Source: Notamacropus eugenii (lineage: Eukaryota; Chordata; Mammalia; Diprotodontia; Macropodidae). From it: DNA of 64,000 nt. The stretch covers positions 1,887,501-1,951,500 of the forward strand of contig NC_092878.1 in assembly GCF_028372415.1 (NCBI RefSeq), written 5' to 3'. This document shows positions 11,320-22,649 of this stretch, in pieces. Numbering within the stretch: position 1 is the first letter of the stretch; each line of letters begins with the position of its first letter. Both the position numbers and the translations under genes were made by a program. Below the pieces are notes generated by a model. That model was not told the DNA's origin and did not search any database. It was given only the letters and a program-made list of their open reading frames with translations.

Positions 11320-11756
11320 CTCAAGGGGAAGATGTCATACATGAGTGATCCCTACTAGAGAGGTCAAGTGAACAAGAAGAGAGATCTCCTCCCAAGTGGA
11401 AAAGGACAAGATGAAGGAAATCTGAATCCTGGGCATTCCCTTAGAGAAGATCTAGCCAATTAAAGAATGTTATGCCCAGCATAAGATGGACCTACCAAAA
11501 GAGAAAATAGAATAGTATGCCTCCCAGTCTAGAAGTTCAAGCATGACTTAGTCATCCATCCTGCACGTGCTGCTTTAGACAAGCTACATTAAGCTCATCT
11601 TGTAGCCCACGTTCATCAATAGATATTGGTCAACTGTTTACTTCCCATTGTATGGTACAGACCTGAAATTAACAAGTTTCTCTTTCTGTCATTCAGAAGT
11701 GAGTAGAAATCCTCTCTGGCTTTGGGCTTGTTCCTGCACATGTGCCTGCATGGATA

Positions 11757-11803
<47 letters not shown>

Positions 11804-12010
11804 CAGAAGGTGGCATTTCCCAAGTTAATTTGACCATAAAATATTTCCTAGGCTTAAAATACATTGATGGAATTCATAACATACTTGAGATTAAGAAAAG
11901 AGGTCAGCAGAATTCTGGAACAAATTGCTGGAAATCAGACTGTCAACAGTCTGTCATATGCAGAGTTTGGGGACTTTCTAACATTAATTTTCCTGTATGA
12001 GTATAACAGA
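11320..12010. other. Unassigned stretch
   Basis: Apart from the CA microsatellite inside it, no gene or named repeat is visible. Confidence 0.4.
11755..11794. repeat. CA microsatellite
   Basis: About 15 CA units, pure from 11764. Confidence 0.95.
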
Positions 12011-12013
12011 GGT

Positions 12014-12136
12014 TTGGCACATAGCTAGATCACCTAAGATAATGGCACCCATGAGGGAGAGCTACTTCTGGGAGGAGATGTACCTATCACATAGTTAAGA
12101 GCAGCCTCCATCTTAGGTGATCTGGGCATGTGCCAA
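12014..12136. repeat. Inverted repeat, 27-bp arms with 69-bp loop
   Basis: Arm 1 (12014-12040, beginning TTGGCACATAG) pairs with arm 2 (12110-12136, ending ATGTGCCAA) at 24 of 27 positions; the mismatches cluster in one 4-base patch. The similarity continues weakly outward (GAGG on the left, CCTC on the right). It could be a miniature inverted-repeat transposon or a transcribed hairpin. No clear target-site duplication was found. Confidence 0.6.
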
Positions 12137-12310
12137 GCCCTCATTGCCTAATATTTTAGAGGGGAAAAAAGTCAGTAGACTTAATATTTTCTCATGGGAG
12201 CCCTATTTCATACTGCATACAATACTAAGCTTTTACAGACCACTGTTTGGGAAATCCTGCTCCAGAGATTTTCTTTCTTCCTTTCCTATATGTATACATA
12301 TGTCATAGAA

Positions 12311-12522
12311 AATTTGATGTGTTCCATTTTCTGACCTGAGCTATTCCAGTCTTCCTTAGGCAACTTGGTTTCCCCCACCCCCCACTCACCCATTCCTAGT
12401 ATCTCACCATATTTATGTATGACAAACAGTATAGACACTGTTTGGCATGGTCCACTTGAAGCTCAGAACTGTTCAGCTTAAGAGATCCACCAGTCTCAGC
12501 CATCCTAACAGGGATGGCAGGC
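12311..12522 (-). pseudogene. 7SL (SRP) RNA pseudogene, second copy
   Basis: The + strand again follows the 7SL reverse complement: TCTGACCTGAG (12330-12340), CCTTAGGCAACTTGGT (12354-12369), ATCTCACCATATT (12401-12413), CAGAACTGTTCAGCTTAAGA (from 12465) and CCACCAGTCTCAGCC. It begins at nearly the same internal 7SL position as the copy at 8.0-8.2 kb and lies on the same strand. Diverged and partial. Confidence 0.68.
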
Positions 12523-12524
12523 TA

Positions 12525-13740
12525 TGGAGATTTTCCACCCTAGGAACTAGGTGGAAGGTTCATTCTGAACACAGATTTCACTTCCCACACCTCATTTTTA
12601 GTCTTGCCTCCTAGTTTTCTAGAAATCCAGATTATAGGGAATTTATTCTTACCTACTATGTAAAATGTAACTATTCTTAATTAGATGGGTTACATATGTG
12701 TGTATGTATATGTACTATCCCAGAAGAAAAAAATCAAAACCTTATGGATTCCTGAGAAAAGAGCATGTGAGGTACCCCAAGCACTTGGAAGGATGGGACG
12801 ACCCTGTTTCTAGAGACTGATTGCTCTGTGGCTCTTCTGGGAAGGCATCTAATAAGAAAAAGCATTAGCAATGTCTGGAAAGTGAGATTGAGGTTATACG
12901 TGTAGTTATACACATAGCTGCTTTTCTTAAGGAAGCTTTACAAAGGTGAAACCTCAAAGAGGATTCCCTATTCCGTTGCTCTATTCCCCAGGTCCCACAG
13001 TCCTGATGTGTTAAATTGTGATCTGCCTTCTCCAAAGACTTGGAAAAGGAACAATCAAGTGATTTGGGTGTTTGAGAGTTCGTGCTGAGTAATGGTAGGC
13101 GAAGCCCCAATTACCCACAGACTCATGTTACCAAAATGACAAAAATAGCATCGTATTCACTGAAAACCTTGAGCAGAAGCCCAGGGAAGGTTCAAATTAC
13201 GTCATTATAGCAAAATTTTACTTGCATTTTCACAAATGTCTCAAATAGCCTGAATGAACAGAACACTGAGTCCCCAAGAGATAATCACATCTGGGCCCTA
13301 GGGTTAGAAGTATTTTGGGGTGGGGGAGTAGTCTCTTACACCTTTAGAGCTCACATGCAAGTAGAAGCAGCTCCGTTAGTTACAGAAGAACCTTCAAGGC
13401 AGACATGGAGAATTTGTTTTGCCCTAACTCTGGACTTTCTTATCTTCTGCAGCTATAACATGTGGCTTCCCAGTTCTCAGCACTCCGGCTCCTGGTATCT
13501 TGTATAGGCCTTTAACGGATTCTGTTGGCATCCCAGTTCAGGTCCTACCATAGTTCTCCCTTAGAATTGGATGATCTCTGGGTGTCCAAAGATCCCTTTG
13601 GACCGCTAGGTTTCTCAGCCAGAATTCAAGTTCCAACCAACCAGTTAGTTACTTGTTCTCACAAATCTAAGCTAGTCGATTAGACCTCTCAACTCCCAGA
13701 CTCATGGCAGTTCTCTTTCTTAAATAAGATTAGTTGGAAG
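12525..13740. other. Unassigned stretch, partly single-copy in look
   Basis: No gene recognised. The part from 13080 to 13300 has no repeat signature, but I have no conservation evidence for it. Confidence 0.4.
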
Positions 13741-13756
13741 CTAAGAGTAATATCTT

Positions 13757-14046
13757 ACAGTAGTGTTTCTCAAACTTTTTGGTTCTAGGACTTTCACACT
13801 CTTAAAAATGATTGAGGACTTCCTCAAAGATCTTTTGTTTATGTGGATTATATCTATCAATATTTATAGATTAGAAATTAAACCAACCTTGTGGGTGTGT
13901 TATTATCATTTTATTTTCATTATTATTTATTATTATTTACAATATTGTATTATTATTATAAAAACAGTTTTGACCTCTTGGACTCCCTGAAAGTGTCTTG
14001 GGGACTCCCCAAATTTCTCCAGGACACATTTTAAGAACCACGGTAT
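13757..14046 (+). mobile_element. hAT-type non-autonomous DNA transposon remnant
   Basis: The left end CAGTAGTGTTTCTCAAACTT and the right end TTTTAAGAACCACGGT are imperfect inverted repeats of the kind seen in mammalian hAT short elements. Inside are the matching blocks ATTGAGGACTTCCTCAAAGA and TTTTGACCTCTTGGACTCCC. The middle is an AT-rich expansion. No clear 8-bp duplication survives. Confidence 0.6.
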
Positions 14047-14124
14047 GACAAAAATGGAATACTACCAGTTAGACTTCCAGGAAGAGAGGGTAGAAGAAAA
14101 CATTTGAGACTGACAGGTATTGAA

Positions 14125-14280
14125 CAGGACCAGTGGGAAGAATGCTGGTTTGGGATGCAAAAGACCTGAGTTCAAATCCCAGTTCAAAAATTTAGTCTGG
14201 AATATCAACAAAATCACTTTCCCTCTCTAGGTCTCATTTGTAAAAATGAGGATATTGGCTAGAAAGCCTTTAAGTTCCAC
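14125..14280 (+). repeat. MIR
   Basis: GACCTGAGTTCAAATCCCAG (clear B box), TCTAGGTCTCATTTGTAAAA and ATATTGGCTAGAAAGCCTTT. It ends in a C12 run at 14286-14297. Confidence 0.75.
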
Positions 14281-14459
14281 CCCCTCCCCCCCCCCCCAAA
14301 GCACTATGAGACTATAACACCAGATCTTCTGCCTTGACTTCATCTCTCCAGGTCCCACTCCTGCACTTTTATTTATGCAACCGTAGAATATCCTCCCCAC
14401 CTGGACCACATCTCCAGTTGTAGGAATCTATATCCCTTCATTTCAATCAGGTAGTTACA

Positions 14460-14680
14460 TGGAGTAGGATAGAAAGCTAGCCCTAAAACCAAGACCTGGA
14501 TTCATGTCCTAGCTCTGATACATGGGACTCGGAACAAATGACTTAACTTCTGAGTATGCCAGGCAATTTTCTAAGACTCCATTTTTCAGAGAACGGGCTT
14601 GACCTGCATTGATGGAAGGAGCTATCTCATCTGAGAGCTGTGTACAAAATCACAGGCCCAGGCCCTATTCTAGCTCTGTT
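14460..14680 (+). repeat. MIR-family SINE, marsupial MIR3-like
   Basis: CTGGATTCATGTCCTAGCTC, TGACTTAACTTCTG, then the distinctive GACCTGCATTGATGGAAGGA and AAAATCACAGGCCCAGGCCC end. A sister copy lies at 25560-25735. Confidence 0.6.
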
Positions 14681-14689
14681 GGTTAAATC

Positions 14690-15130
14690 CTATCCATTTT
14701 TCAAAGTTCAGATCAAATGCAAATTCCTCTACGAGCCATCTCTGATCTCCCCGTAAGAAGCTCTACTCACAGCAGCTTTTGTTTGTCTCTCACGAACACA
14801 TCCTATAAGAAGTGACACTGAAAACTCACTGTGTGAACTTTGGACCCCCGGGCCTCACCTCTACGGTTCTCTGGGAAACCTCTTTTCCCATTCTGTCTCT
14901 AAAAAACCTATTCCTTTTTCCCCCTGGACTCCGTGCCTCCTCCATACACTTATTGGTTTTTCATATATAAATATTTTCGTCGGTTTCTGTTTTTGGTAAA
15001 ATAGACTCTTTTGGGGCAGAAACTTTGCCTTATCCCTGTATCTCCTCCCCCACTCCCTCTCCCATGACATCCAGCACCACGTATTGCATATAGTAGGTGC
15101 TCAATAAGTGTTGAATATTTGTTGAAGGAA
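14690..15130 (+). repeat. L2 3' end
   Basis: TTCAAAGTTCAGATCAAATG near the start and GCATATAGTAGGTGCTCAAT at the end fit an L2 3' UTR; the middle is diverged. Confidence 0.6.
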
Positions 15131-15134
15131 GCAG

Positions 15135-15568
15135 CTAAATTTCACCTACTTCCTATCTCTCCAGGGCTACCCTGCCCTAGTCTCACCTCTCCCCATAAGG
15201 CTCACAGACCAGACACTCCAAGTCTATCTACTCTATACAAAGCCATAAGAAAACAGCTCTAGGCAGGGGACTTGACTGAAGTTTCCATCGAAGTATTCCT
15301 CACTTTCGTCCCTAACTGAAGCTCAGTGCTCAGAGGAGAGCAGTGAACAGACTCTCAGTTGTTCCATGAGCTAAGCCACCACCTGCATGTAGAAATCATG
15401 AAATAAGTCATATTGTGAAAAGTCCATGTTGTTTTTACAATTTCAGTTCACTGAGTAATGTTAAGTGCCTCCAGTGAGATATAAAGCCCTGCAGTCAGTA
15501 AATACTATATAGTAGGCAAGACTCCTTTGGGATAATAGGAATAGAGAGCTGAAATATACAGATGTGAA
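15135..15568. other. Unassigned stretch
   Basis: Nothing recognised. Confidence 0.4.
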
Positions 15569-15634
15569 AGACTGAGGCAGTTGGGTGGTGGAATGGTGGT
15601 GGAGCCTTGGACTTTGGGACGGGGAATTTTGTTA

Positions 15635-15878
15635 TTATTCAGTAATATCAGTTATGTTAGATTCTTCATGGCCCCAGTTGGAGTTTTCTCAGCAAAGGTA
15701 CTAGAATGAATGGCCTTTGCCTTCTCCAACTCATTTTACAGATGAAGAAATTGAGGCAAACAGGGTTTAGTGACTTGTTCAGGGACACACAGCTAGTTAA
15801 ATGTCTAAGGCCACATTTGAACTCAGGTCTTCCTGACTCTAAGCCTGGAACTCTATCCAACATGTTACCTAGCTGACC
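15635..15878 (-). mobile_element. Marsupial SINE nested in a + SINE (inner 1)
   Basis: Complete reverse copy from a TTATTATTCAG tail to TATCCAACATGTTACCTAGC. It lies between the head and B box of the outer element. Confidence 0.8.
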
Positions 15879-15949
15879 ATATTGGAACAGGGAGACAAAA
15901 GTTCAAATCTTGCCTCAGACTTTTTGCTAGCTGTGGAAAAAGTAATAAT

Positions 15950-16197
15950 AATACAGCTAGCATTTATATAGCACTTTAAGGTTTGCGAAGCTCTTTCCAA
16001 ATAATACATCTTACTACCCTCACGACAATCCTGGGAGATAGTTGCTATTACTACCTCCACTTTTCAGAGGAAGAATCTGAGTCAGAGAGAACATCAGTGA
16101 CTTCTCCAGGATTGTATGGCTACTAAAGATCTGAGGCAGGATTAGAATTTATATCTTCCTTAGCCTAAATCTAGGGCTCTTATCTACCGTGCTTCTG
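15950..16197 (-). mobile_element. MIR-type SINE nested in a + SINE (inner 2)
   Basis: Reverse copy with the longer 3' extension: GCATTTATATAGCACTTTAA, CTCACGACAATCCTGGGAGA, then the core and head ending TCTTATCTACCGTGC. Confidence 0.75.
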
Positions 16198-16639
16198 AGA
16201 TCTAGGCAAGACCTTCATCTTTGGTTTCTTCATCTGTGAAATGGGAACAATTATCAAATCCATCTCCCAGAGTTGTTGTGAGGTCAAATAAGAAAATCTC
16301 TATAAATTATTTTGCAAATCTTAAAGCCATATAAATGTTGGCTGAAATCCATCAGTGGAAAGGCAGGTTAGAAGACCACAACAGCAAAAAAAAGGGAAAT
16401 GTAGCAATGTTTGTTCACAAAGGTTATTTGAGTATTGAAAAGAAATTAAATATACATGTGTATATTATAGGGATCTTATTTTTGTTCATTTTAAAGCATA
16501 ATAATGACAGCCCTGTGTAATGTCTTTCTTTGGTGATGGTTAGTTTTTAGGGTGGTGGTCAAGAGTCTCTGAGCCAAAAGATCTAAATTCACAAACGGCT
16601 TGCTGTAGAATCTTGTTTTGTTTTGTCTTGTTCTTATTT

Positions 16640-16965
16640 TACTAATTTCATTATTTTTAGTGTTCTACAATCACTACCATATAACTTAGATTTTTTTTCC
16701 CTACCTACCACACACCTCCCCCCTCCCTCCCCAAGATGGCATATAATTCTATATAGGATCTACACATACATTCCTATAAAATACATTTTCACTACAGTCA
16801 TGCTGTGTAGAAGAACTAAAATGAATGGGAGAAATCATATAAAAAACCAAAACATAATGCACACACAAAAAATGATCTGCTACATTCTGCGATTGACTTC
16901 TATAGTTCTTTCTCTGGATGTGGAGGGCATTTTTGCTGCATTGTCTTGAACAATTACTTAATCCC
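16640..16965 (-). mobile_element. L1 3' UTR, reverse
   Basis: The + strand holds the reverse complement of the marsupial L1 tail: CCCCAAGATGGCATATAATT, CATGCTGTGTAGAAG, and TAGTTCTTTCTCTGGATGTG. The last block matches the reverse of the ATCCACCTCCAGAGAAAGAA block found at 28.65, 32.5 and 35.0 kb. Confidence 0.65.
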
Positions 16966-17254
16966 TTGGGACAGAAGTCAGATTGGAGGAGGTCCAAGAG
17001 AGCGTTGGCACAGTACGGAACTGAATCAGGCCATGGGGATGAGTGAGGAACTCTAGGAACAGGAAAGTGATAGAGTAGGGGATAGAAGGAGTGGAGGCGT
17101 CCAAGGAGGTGCATTTGGAGAATCTGGGCACTGACAGAAAGGAAACAGTGAGGAATGAGTGATTGGAGGCAAGGGAAAACAAAAGAAGGAGGAAAAGAAA
17201 GGAAGAGTTCAGTCAAACCACCAGGTTGTAACTTAGTCACTAAACTGTAAATTC
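16966..17254. other. Unassigned purine-rich stretch
   Basis: Nothing recognised. It contributes most of a 163-codon minus-strand open frame that has no family resemblance. Confidence 0.4.
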
Positions 17255-17335
17255 CATAGAGCTGGCGGAGAGCTTAAGAGGTCATCTAGTCCAATGCCTT
17301 CATTTCCCACAGGTGAAGTGGCTTTCCAAAGGTCC
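17255..17335 (-). repeat. MIR-family fragment
   Basis: GAGGTCATCTAGTCCAATGC then CATTTCCCACAGGTGAAG. The same family is complete at 56575-56755. Confidence 0.55.
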
Positions 17336-17344
17336 TTTGTCTCC

Positions 17345-18585
17345 ACATTTAGCACTCTTTCCACTGCATCTTACTTTAAACTCTTCAAAGATCTTCTCTT
17401 ATGCAACTTTGTATCAATCAAACATTGCAGCACAGCTTCTTACACATGGTAGGTACATCTCCCATATTCTTGAAAAATCCTCCCTTGATCTCACCAGCCC
17501 CAGCTTATTGACCCATATTTCTCCATGCTTTTGTTGCTAAATTCTTCAAGGAAGCTATCTATACTTGGTGCCCCTATTTTCCTTCCTCTCACTCTGTTCT
17601 TAAGTCTCTGCAGTCTGGTTTCCAAACTCACCATTCGACTGAAATTGCTGTCTCCACAATTTTGTTACTGTTGTCCAATTGGTTTTTTTTTCCAGCTCCC
17701 CATTTGGAGTTTTCTTGGCAAAGATACGCAAACGATTTGCCATTTCCTTATCCAGCTCATATAATAAATGAAGAAATTGAGGCAAACAGGGTTAAGTAAC
17801 TTGCCAGAAGTCACACACCTATTAAGTGTCTGAAGTCAAATTTGAACACAGGAAAACTCATCTTGCTGACTTTAGACCCAGCACGCTATCCACTGTGCCC
17901 CCTCGCTGCCCAAAATTATGAGGTACTTCCCAGTTGCTAAATCTAATGACTTTTTCTCAGTCTTCATCCTTCTAGGCTTCTCTGCAGCCTTGGGCACTGC
18001 TGATCCACCCCTTCTCCCGGATGTTCTCTTCTTTCTGGGTTTTTGTATTTCTGCTTTCCCTTTATTCTCCTCCTACCTTTCTGGTGGTGCCTTCTTAGTC
18101 TCCCTTTGCTGAATCAGCAAGTCAGGTCTACTAATGGTGGATGTCTACCAGAGCGTTTTCCTAGGCTTTCTTCCTTCCACCCTTAACGCTATTTTGCTTG
18201 GTGATCTCATCAGCTCTCAATAGATTCAATTAGCATTTCTATGCAAATGGTTCTTAGATCTCTTTATCCAAACCCTAGCTTCTCTCCTGACTTCCTTCAA
18301 GTCCCAGCCAAAACCCCATCTTCTACGAAAAACCTTTCGGGATTCCTGTTAATGCCTTCCCTCTGTTATTAATTCCTACAATATCTTGTGTTAATCGTCC
18401 TGTATACAAGATATACTAATATCCTGTATATGATTGTACATGGTTGTGTTTTTGTTTTCTCCCCCATTAAACCACAGGCTCCTTGAAAGTAGGGATTGTC
18501 TTTTGCTTTCCTTTGGATTCCTATAATTTAGCAGACTACCTAGAATACACTAGGTGCTTAATAAATGCTTACCAACTGACTGTCA
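17345..18585 (+). pseudogene. L2 LINE with RT remnant, split by a SINE
   Basis: Follows L2 from the late RT region to the 3' end. CAGTCTTCATCCTTCTAGGC and CTTGGTGATCTCATCAGCTC match the L2 RT, and ATGCAAATGGTTCTTAGATC lies where the catalytic YADD of the RT is expected. The 3' end is CACAGGCTCCTTGAAAGTAG to GGTGCTTAATAAATGCTTAC. About 400 bp of usual L2 sequence seems deleted between the RT and 3' UTR. It is not translatable. Confidence 0.7.
17690..17912 (-). mobile_element. Marsupial tRNA-derived SINE inside L2
   Basis: Reverse copy starting TTTGGAGTTTTCTTGGCAAA near its tail and ending ATCCACTGTGCCCCCTCGCT. The L2 continues on both sides. Confidence 0.85.
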
Positions 18586-18589
18586 TTAT

Positions 18590-19400
18590 TTTTCATAATC
18601 TAACAAATACCTGTTCTGTCATTATAGACATTCTATAACAACAGACCTCTAAATATCCATAAAAACTCAACCAGTGAACTATATTGGGCCCAGAGCATTA
18701 TCAAAGACCAAAGTGCTGCCTAAAACCATCCAGACGCAAGATCTACTCATAAACACTGAAGAACAATATTTTTAACAGGTGTCACCATATCAAATGCCCA
18801 TAATGCCCAAACTCCATGGGGGGAGCTTTCAAAATATACAGACCTAGCATAAGAAATTAAAATCATGTGAGAAGAGAGCTGGATACATATCGTGCCTGTC
18901 ATCCTGTTTATTACTGGCGTTGTACTGAGGATGCTTCAGCAAGCCTGCTGAGGATGAGCTCCTATCCTAATACTTTGATTCAACCTCAAGAAATAATCAT
19001 TTTTTTCACCTGCACAATAGTTCACAAAACATTAAATATAAAAGAATAACTGTCATTTGGCAACTTATCCCAGGACTGTTTCTGTCTGAACTCCATGAAA
19101 AACATTCAAACAAAATAACAACAACCAAAATTCACCATTAACTAGTACTTCCAGGTTGGAAAGGTTCTTTCCCTGAGTTATTTCATTTGGTGAGACAAAA
19201 AGGAAGCAAGACATCTGCGTTCTTTGCCTGGATTTGGTCTGATTGAAAGAAATGAAATCACAGTTATGCACAGCTAAATCCCAGGCAACTAACTCTGTCT
19301 TGGTAACTGATTCATTCCGGATGCCCTATAGATTTTAGGAAGCCATAAGATTTCATGCAGAAGCAGACAAAACTACAAGTGCTACCTCTAAAATAAAGAT
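18590..19400. other. Unassigned stretch
   Basis: No gene or named repeat seen. Confidence 0.4.
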
Positions 19401-19404
19401 GTCG

Positions 19405-19580
19405 GACTAGAAGAGGCTGTGGAGTTGTAGAAAGTGTACTGGATTTGGAGCCATGCGATGTCATTTCCAATCCTGACCTTACATAAGTCACTAACTTCTC
19501 TGGGGTTAGTTTCCCCCACTGCAAAATGAAAAGATTAGACTGGATGCCCTATAAGGTCCTTGATAGAATGCAATGTATGA
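19405..19580 (+). repeat. MIR
   Basis: GGATTTGGAGCCATGCGATG, TTACATAAGTCACTAACTTC, and the ending AGACTGGATGCCCTATAAGG. Confidence 0.65.
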
Positions 19581-19584
19581 TCCT

Positions 19585-20094
19585 CTTATTAAGTGGTAAG
19601 TCCCTTCTAGGGTTAAATGACATGATCAAAAATGGTAGACACTACCACATTCGCCCTCATTTGAGTGAGCTCACATAGGGTTGTCACAATATCCCTTAGA
19701 AGAATGACTTTGAAGCCTTCTTTTTAACTGGTGGGGGAGATAGAACTAAGAATATTCCTTCAAGTTGAATGTTCTATTATGAGTATCCTATTATTGAGAA
19801 TAAGTGAATAAAAGACATTAATTATAGGTCGGGATCCAAAAAGAAAATAGAGCAGAAAACAGATCTCAATAACAGAAATGAACACCCACACATAACACAG
19901 ACAGAAACCCATTGGATATGAGTTCAGCATGACTGTATTCATCACTTTCCCAGCTGAGAAAATCCATTTTGGATCAAGAGTTTCAGTCTTGGAAGGAACC
20001 TCAGAAGCCAACTTTTTCAACCCATGCCTGAAAAAAACCCATAAATTTCAACCCAACCTATACTTGAAAAAACAGATACATTTCAACATGCATC
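19585..20094. other. Unassigned stretch
   Basis: No gene or named repeat seen. Confidence 0.4.
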
Positions 20095-20097
20095 ACC

Positions 20098-20260
20098 CAA
20101 ACTTTGCTTGCAGACCTCCATGAGGGAGAACTCACTACCTACAGAAGCCCCCCATTCCATTCTAGTTCTAATTGTTGGGAAGGTTTTTCCTTCCATCAAA
20201 TTTAAATCTGTCTCTTAGCAATTTTTCTAGCTCTCTAACTTAGTCATGTGAATCTCCTCA
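20098..20260 (-). repeat. CR1/L3 3' UTR fragment
   Basis: GAGGGAGAACTCACTACCTA, CCATTCCATTCTAGTTCTAA and GGGAAGGTTTTTCCTTCCAT are the reverse of the CR1/L3 3' region. Confidence 0.65.
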
Positions 20261-20289
20261 CACCCACCCCCAACCTGCACCTTCCTCTT

Positions 20290-20980
20290 CTAATAAATGA
20301 ATACAAAAGCATTCATGAAGGGTTTACTATGTAGGTATAAAGGCAGATAGAAAGACCTGAAGTTACTGTGGATGACAAGACCAGGAGCTCCTTAGGTTAG
20401 TTAATGTGGTTGGTTGGATGACAGTGCCAAGGTTCTGGAGAGCAGAGGCAAGACAAATAGTAGGTCCTCCATCTTGCCAGCAGGAACAGAGTTGGTGGCT
20501 ACTATCTCATCCAAGCCATGTGAACAGTGAAGCAGTGTGTTCTGGGCGACCCAGGCTGGACAAGAGAGCAAGGGGAAGAAAAAGGGTCATAGGTTTTCTG
20601 GTGGTAGCAGGTTCAAATGGAACTAACTTTTTCTAGCTCCCCTTCCAACCAAAATTTTCTGTCTTACTCTCCAACCTAAGTCCCTCAAACTTGTAGCCCC
20701 TTAACTCCCCAAGATTTTTAACACCCAGAAAATATTCTCGACTCTACTGAACATCCAATTCCAATAAATCATTCTTAATTCTCAGTGATTGAGAAAAAAA
20801 ACCATCTTTGTTTACAGGAAAGACTTCTACCCCTCTCCAAATCCTCTCACCTCTGCCGAAGTAGCATTTCCAACCCTGATAGTGAAACATATCTTTGGTA
20901 AACTCTTTCATCCCTGCCTTCTCAACTCATTAATTCTGTCTAGCGTCTTAGATGTTAATTAAGTCCCTTTACATCAGATA
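20290..20980. other. Unassigned stretch
   Basis: Nothing recognised with confidence. Confidence 0.35.
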
Positions 20981-20984
20981 CTAC

Positions 20985-21325
20985 ATCTGTAATCTTTTGT
21001 GTGTCATGGATCCCTTTGGAGCTCTAGTAAAGCCTATGCACTTCTTCTCAAAAAAAATGTTTTAAAATTCATAGAATAAAATACACAGGATTATAACACT
21101 GGATTTCAAATTGGTTTTCTTTGTATTTGTATTTCTATGTCTTATATGTTATGCATTTAAAAACATTTTCATATACATAAACATTATATATATAGTATAC
21201 ATGTATATTGCATGTGTAATATATAAAGACATCTGCACACAAATATGCATATATGTACATATATGTGTATATATTAAAATATGTACATATATGTTCATGG
21301 AACATAGGTTAAGAATATCTGCTTT
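20985..21325 (+). mobile_element. Probable hAT-type short element with AT expansion
   Basis: TCATGGATCCCTTTGGAGCT and CATAGAATAAAATACACAGG are familiar blocks of a mammalian short DNA-transposon family. The right end TAGGTTAAGAATATCTG fits its terminal repeat. Positions 21170-21300 are a TATA/CA-rich expansion. The family name is uncertain. Confidence 0.4.
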
Positions 21326-21329
21326 ACAT

Positions 21330-22004
21330 CTTCAACCCCTCCCATTTAGTAAAGTCCTCCTAGCCCATCCTGTCCTCCATTCCAACAAAACTTTCTTTAT
21401 GTCCTTCACTATTTCCCAGAACTTAGCCCCTCTAGTCAGGCTTTTAAAAGATTTCAAATCTGATCACTTTAATTCCTCTCCATGTTTGGCAGTGACCAGG
21501 ATATAAAAGGATAGTTAGGGATGCCATGCCACTTTCTAATAAGTAATTCCTTCATTCACCTAATAGTTAAGATGGAGACTAAAAAGATAACCAACTGTAG
21601 CAAATTCTTCATATCCTCAATGTGATTTGACCAACGAAAACATTGGTACGCACAGAAAACACCAGCTCATTTTGTATTCACTTCTATTTTTATTGTGCTC
21701 TGCTATTGTTTAATAATAAGGGGGAGGAGAATATGCCTGAGCCCTCATCTGCAGCCAGAATTTTTTATTACTAGGGTCTGAAAAAACAGAATAAGCTTTA
21801 ATTTCTTCCAATTTTATTTCAACTTTGCCAGTGGACATCTGTGCTTGTGGGCTTGAAGTTGAAATACATGATTAACACTTTCCAGGCTTTACTTTGGGTA
21901 ATTTCTGTGACAGTGAGGAGAAAAAGTTCCAAGTGCATATTAACTGCTCCGTGTTAGTCCTTTCCAGATTCCACCTAACAGAAACACTTTCCATTTATTT
22001 AGAG
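21330..22004. other. Unassigned stretch; single-copy part
   Basis: No gene. From about 21590 to 21990 there is no repeat signature; see findings for its possible status as a conserved noncoding block. Confidence 0.35.
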
Positions 22005-22007
22005 ACC

Positions 22008-22235
22008 CAGAAGCTACGTGGCTTCGGTGCATAGAATGCTGAACCCGGAGTCAAGAAGACCCAGATTCTAATCCAGGTTCCGAGGCTTCCTGGTTGTGTG
22101 ACTCTAGGCAGTCATTAAACCTCTGTCTTCAATTTCCTCATCTATGAAGTGGGGATAATAATAGCACCTACCTCACGGGACTATGAGGCTAAAATTCGAT
22201 AATAACTGTAAGGCACGTCACTATCAAAGTAAGGG
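22008..22235 (+). repeat. MIR, long copy
   Basis: Head AAGCTACGTGGCTTCGGTGC, core TTCAATTTCCTCATCTATGA, and GATAATAATAGCACCTACCT. Nearly full length. Confidence 0.75.
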
Positions 22236-22649
22236 TGTAGTATGCTGGGAAATGTTTAATAACTGGCTCTCCAGAAAAAAAAAATTGTACCCAGAACACA
22301 CTTTGAAATTTACATTAAAAATTTTCTATATTACTTTCTCAGGTCTAGAAAATCAACAAAACTCCAAATCAGAGCGTCATCTGTAATGTTTGCCTACTTC
22401 CGAGGCGTGAATGCTCACACTCAAAATTTAACAATCCACTCTTATGAGCCTCTGGAACTAACTCCAGCATCATCCTCATTGTATCTCTCCTAATGCTCAA
22501 ACAAAATTTGTTTCTATGAAACTTCCAGTCATTGCTTATAGTTCTGCCTTCTGAAGTCAATTAAAATATATGTAATATCTCTTCCATGAAACATGACTGC
22601 CCTCTCAGCTGCCATTGTTGACAATAATGTACCTGTTGCACAAACACTG

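Larger units (their letters stand above)
15570..16345 (+). mobile_element. Outer + SINE/MIR split by two minus SINEs
   Basis: The outer element is readable in three pieces: a head at 15570-15632 (GAGGCAGTTGGGTGGTGGAA), a B-box region at 15885-15945 (AAAGTTCAAATCTTGCCTCA), and a MIR 3' part at 16200-16345 (TTCATCTGTGAAATGGGAAC, then TTGTTGTGAGGTCAAATAAG). Two reverse SINEs fill the gaps. Confidence 0.7.

Noticed and set aside
11722..12000. Thr-His repeat frames over the CA microsatellites (also 31601 and 37623)
   Set aside because: Artefacts of translating CA repeats.
16749..17240. 163-codon minus-strand open frame
   Set aside because: Half of it is the L1 3' UTR in its own orientation, which is noncoding, and the rest has no family resemblance.
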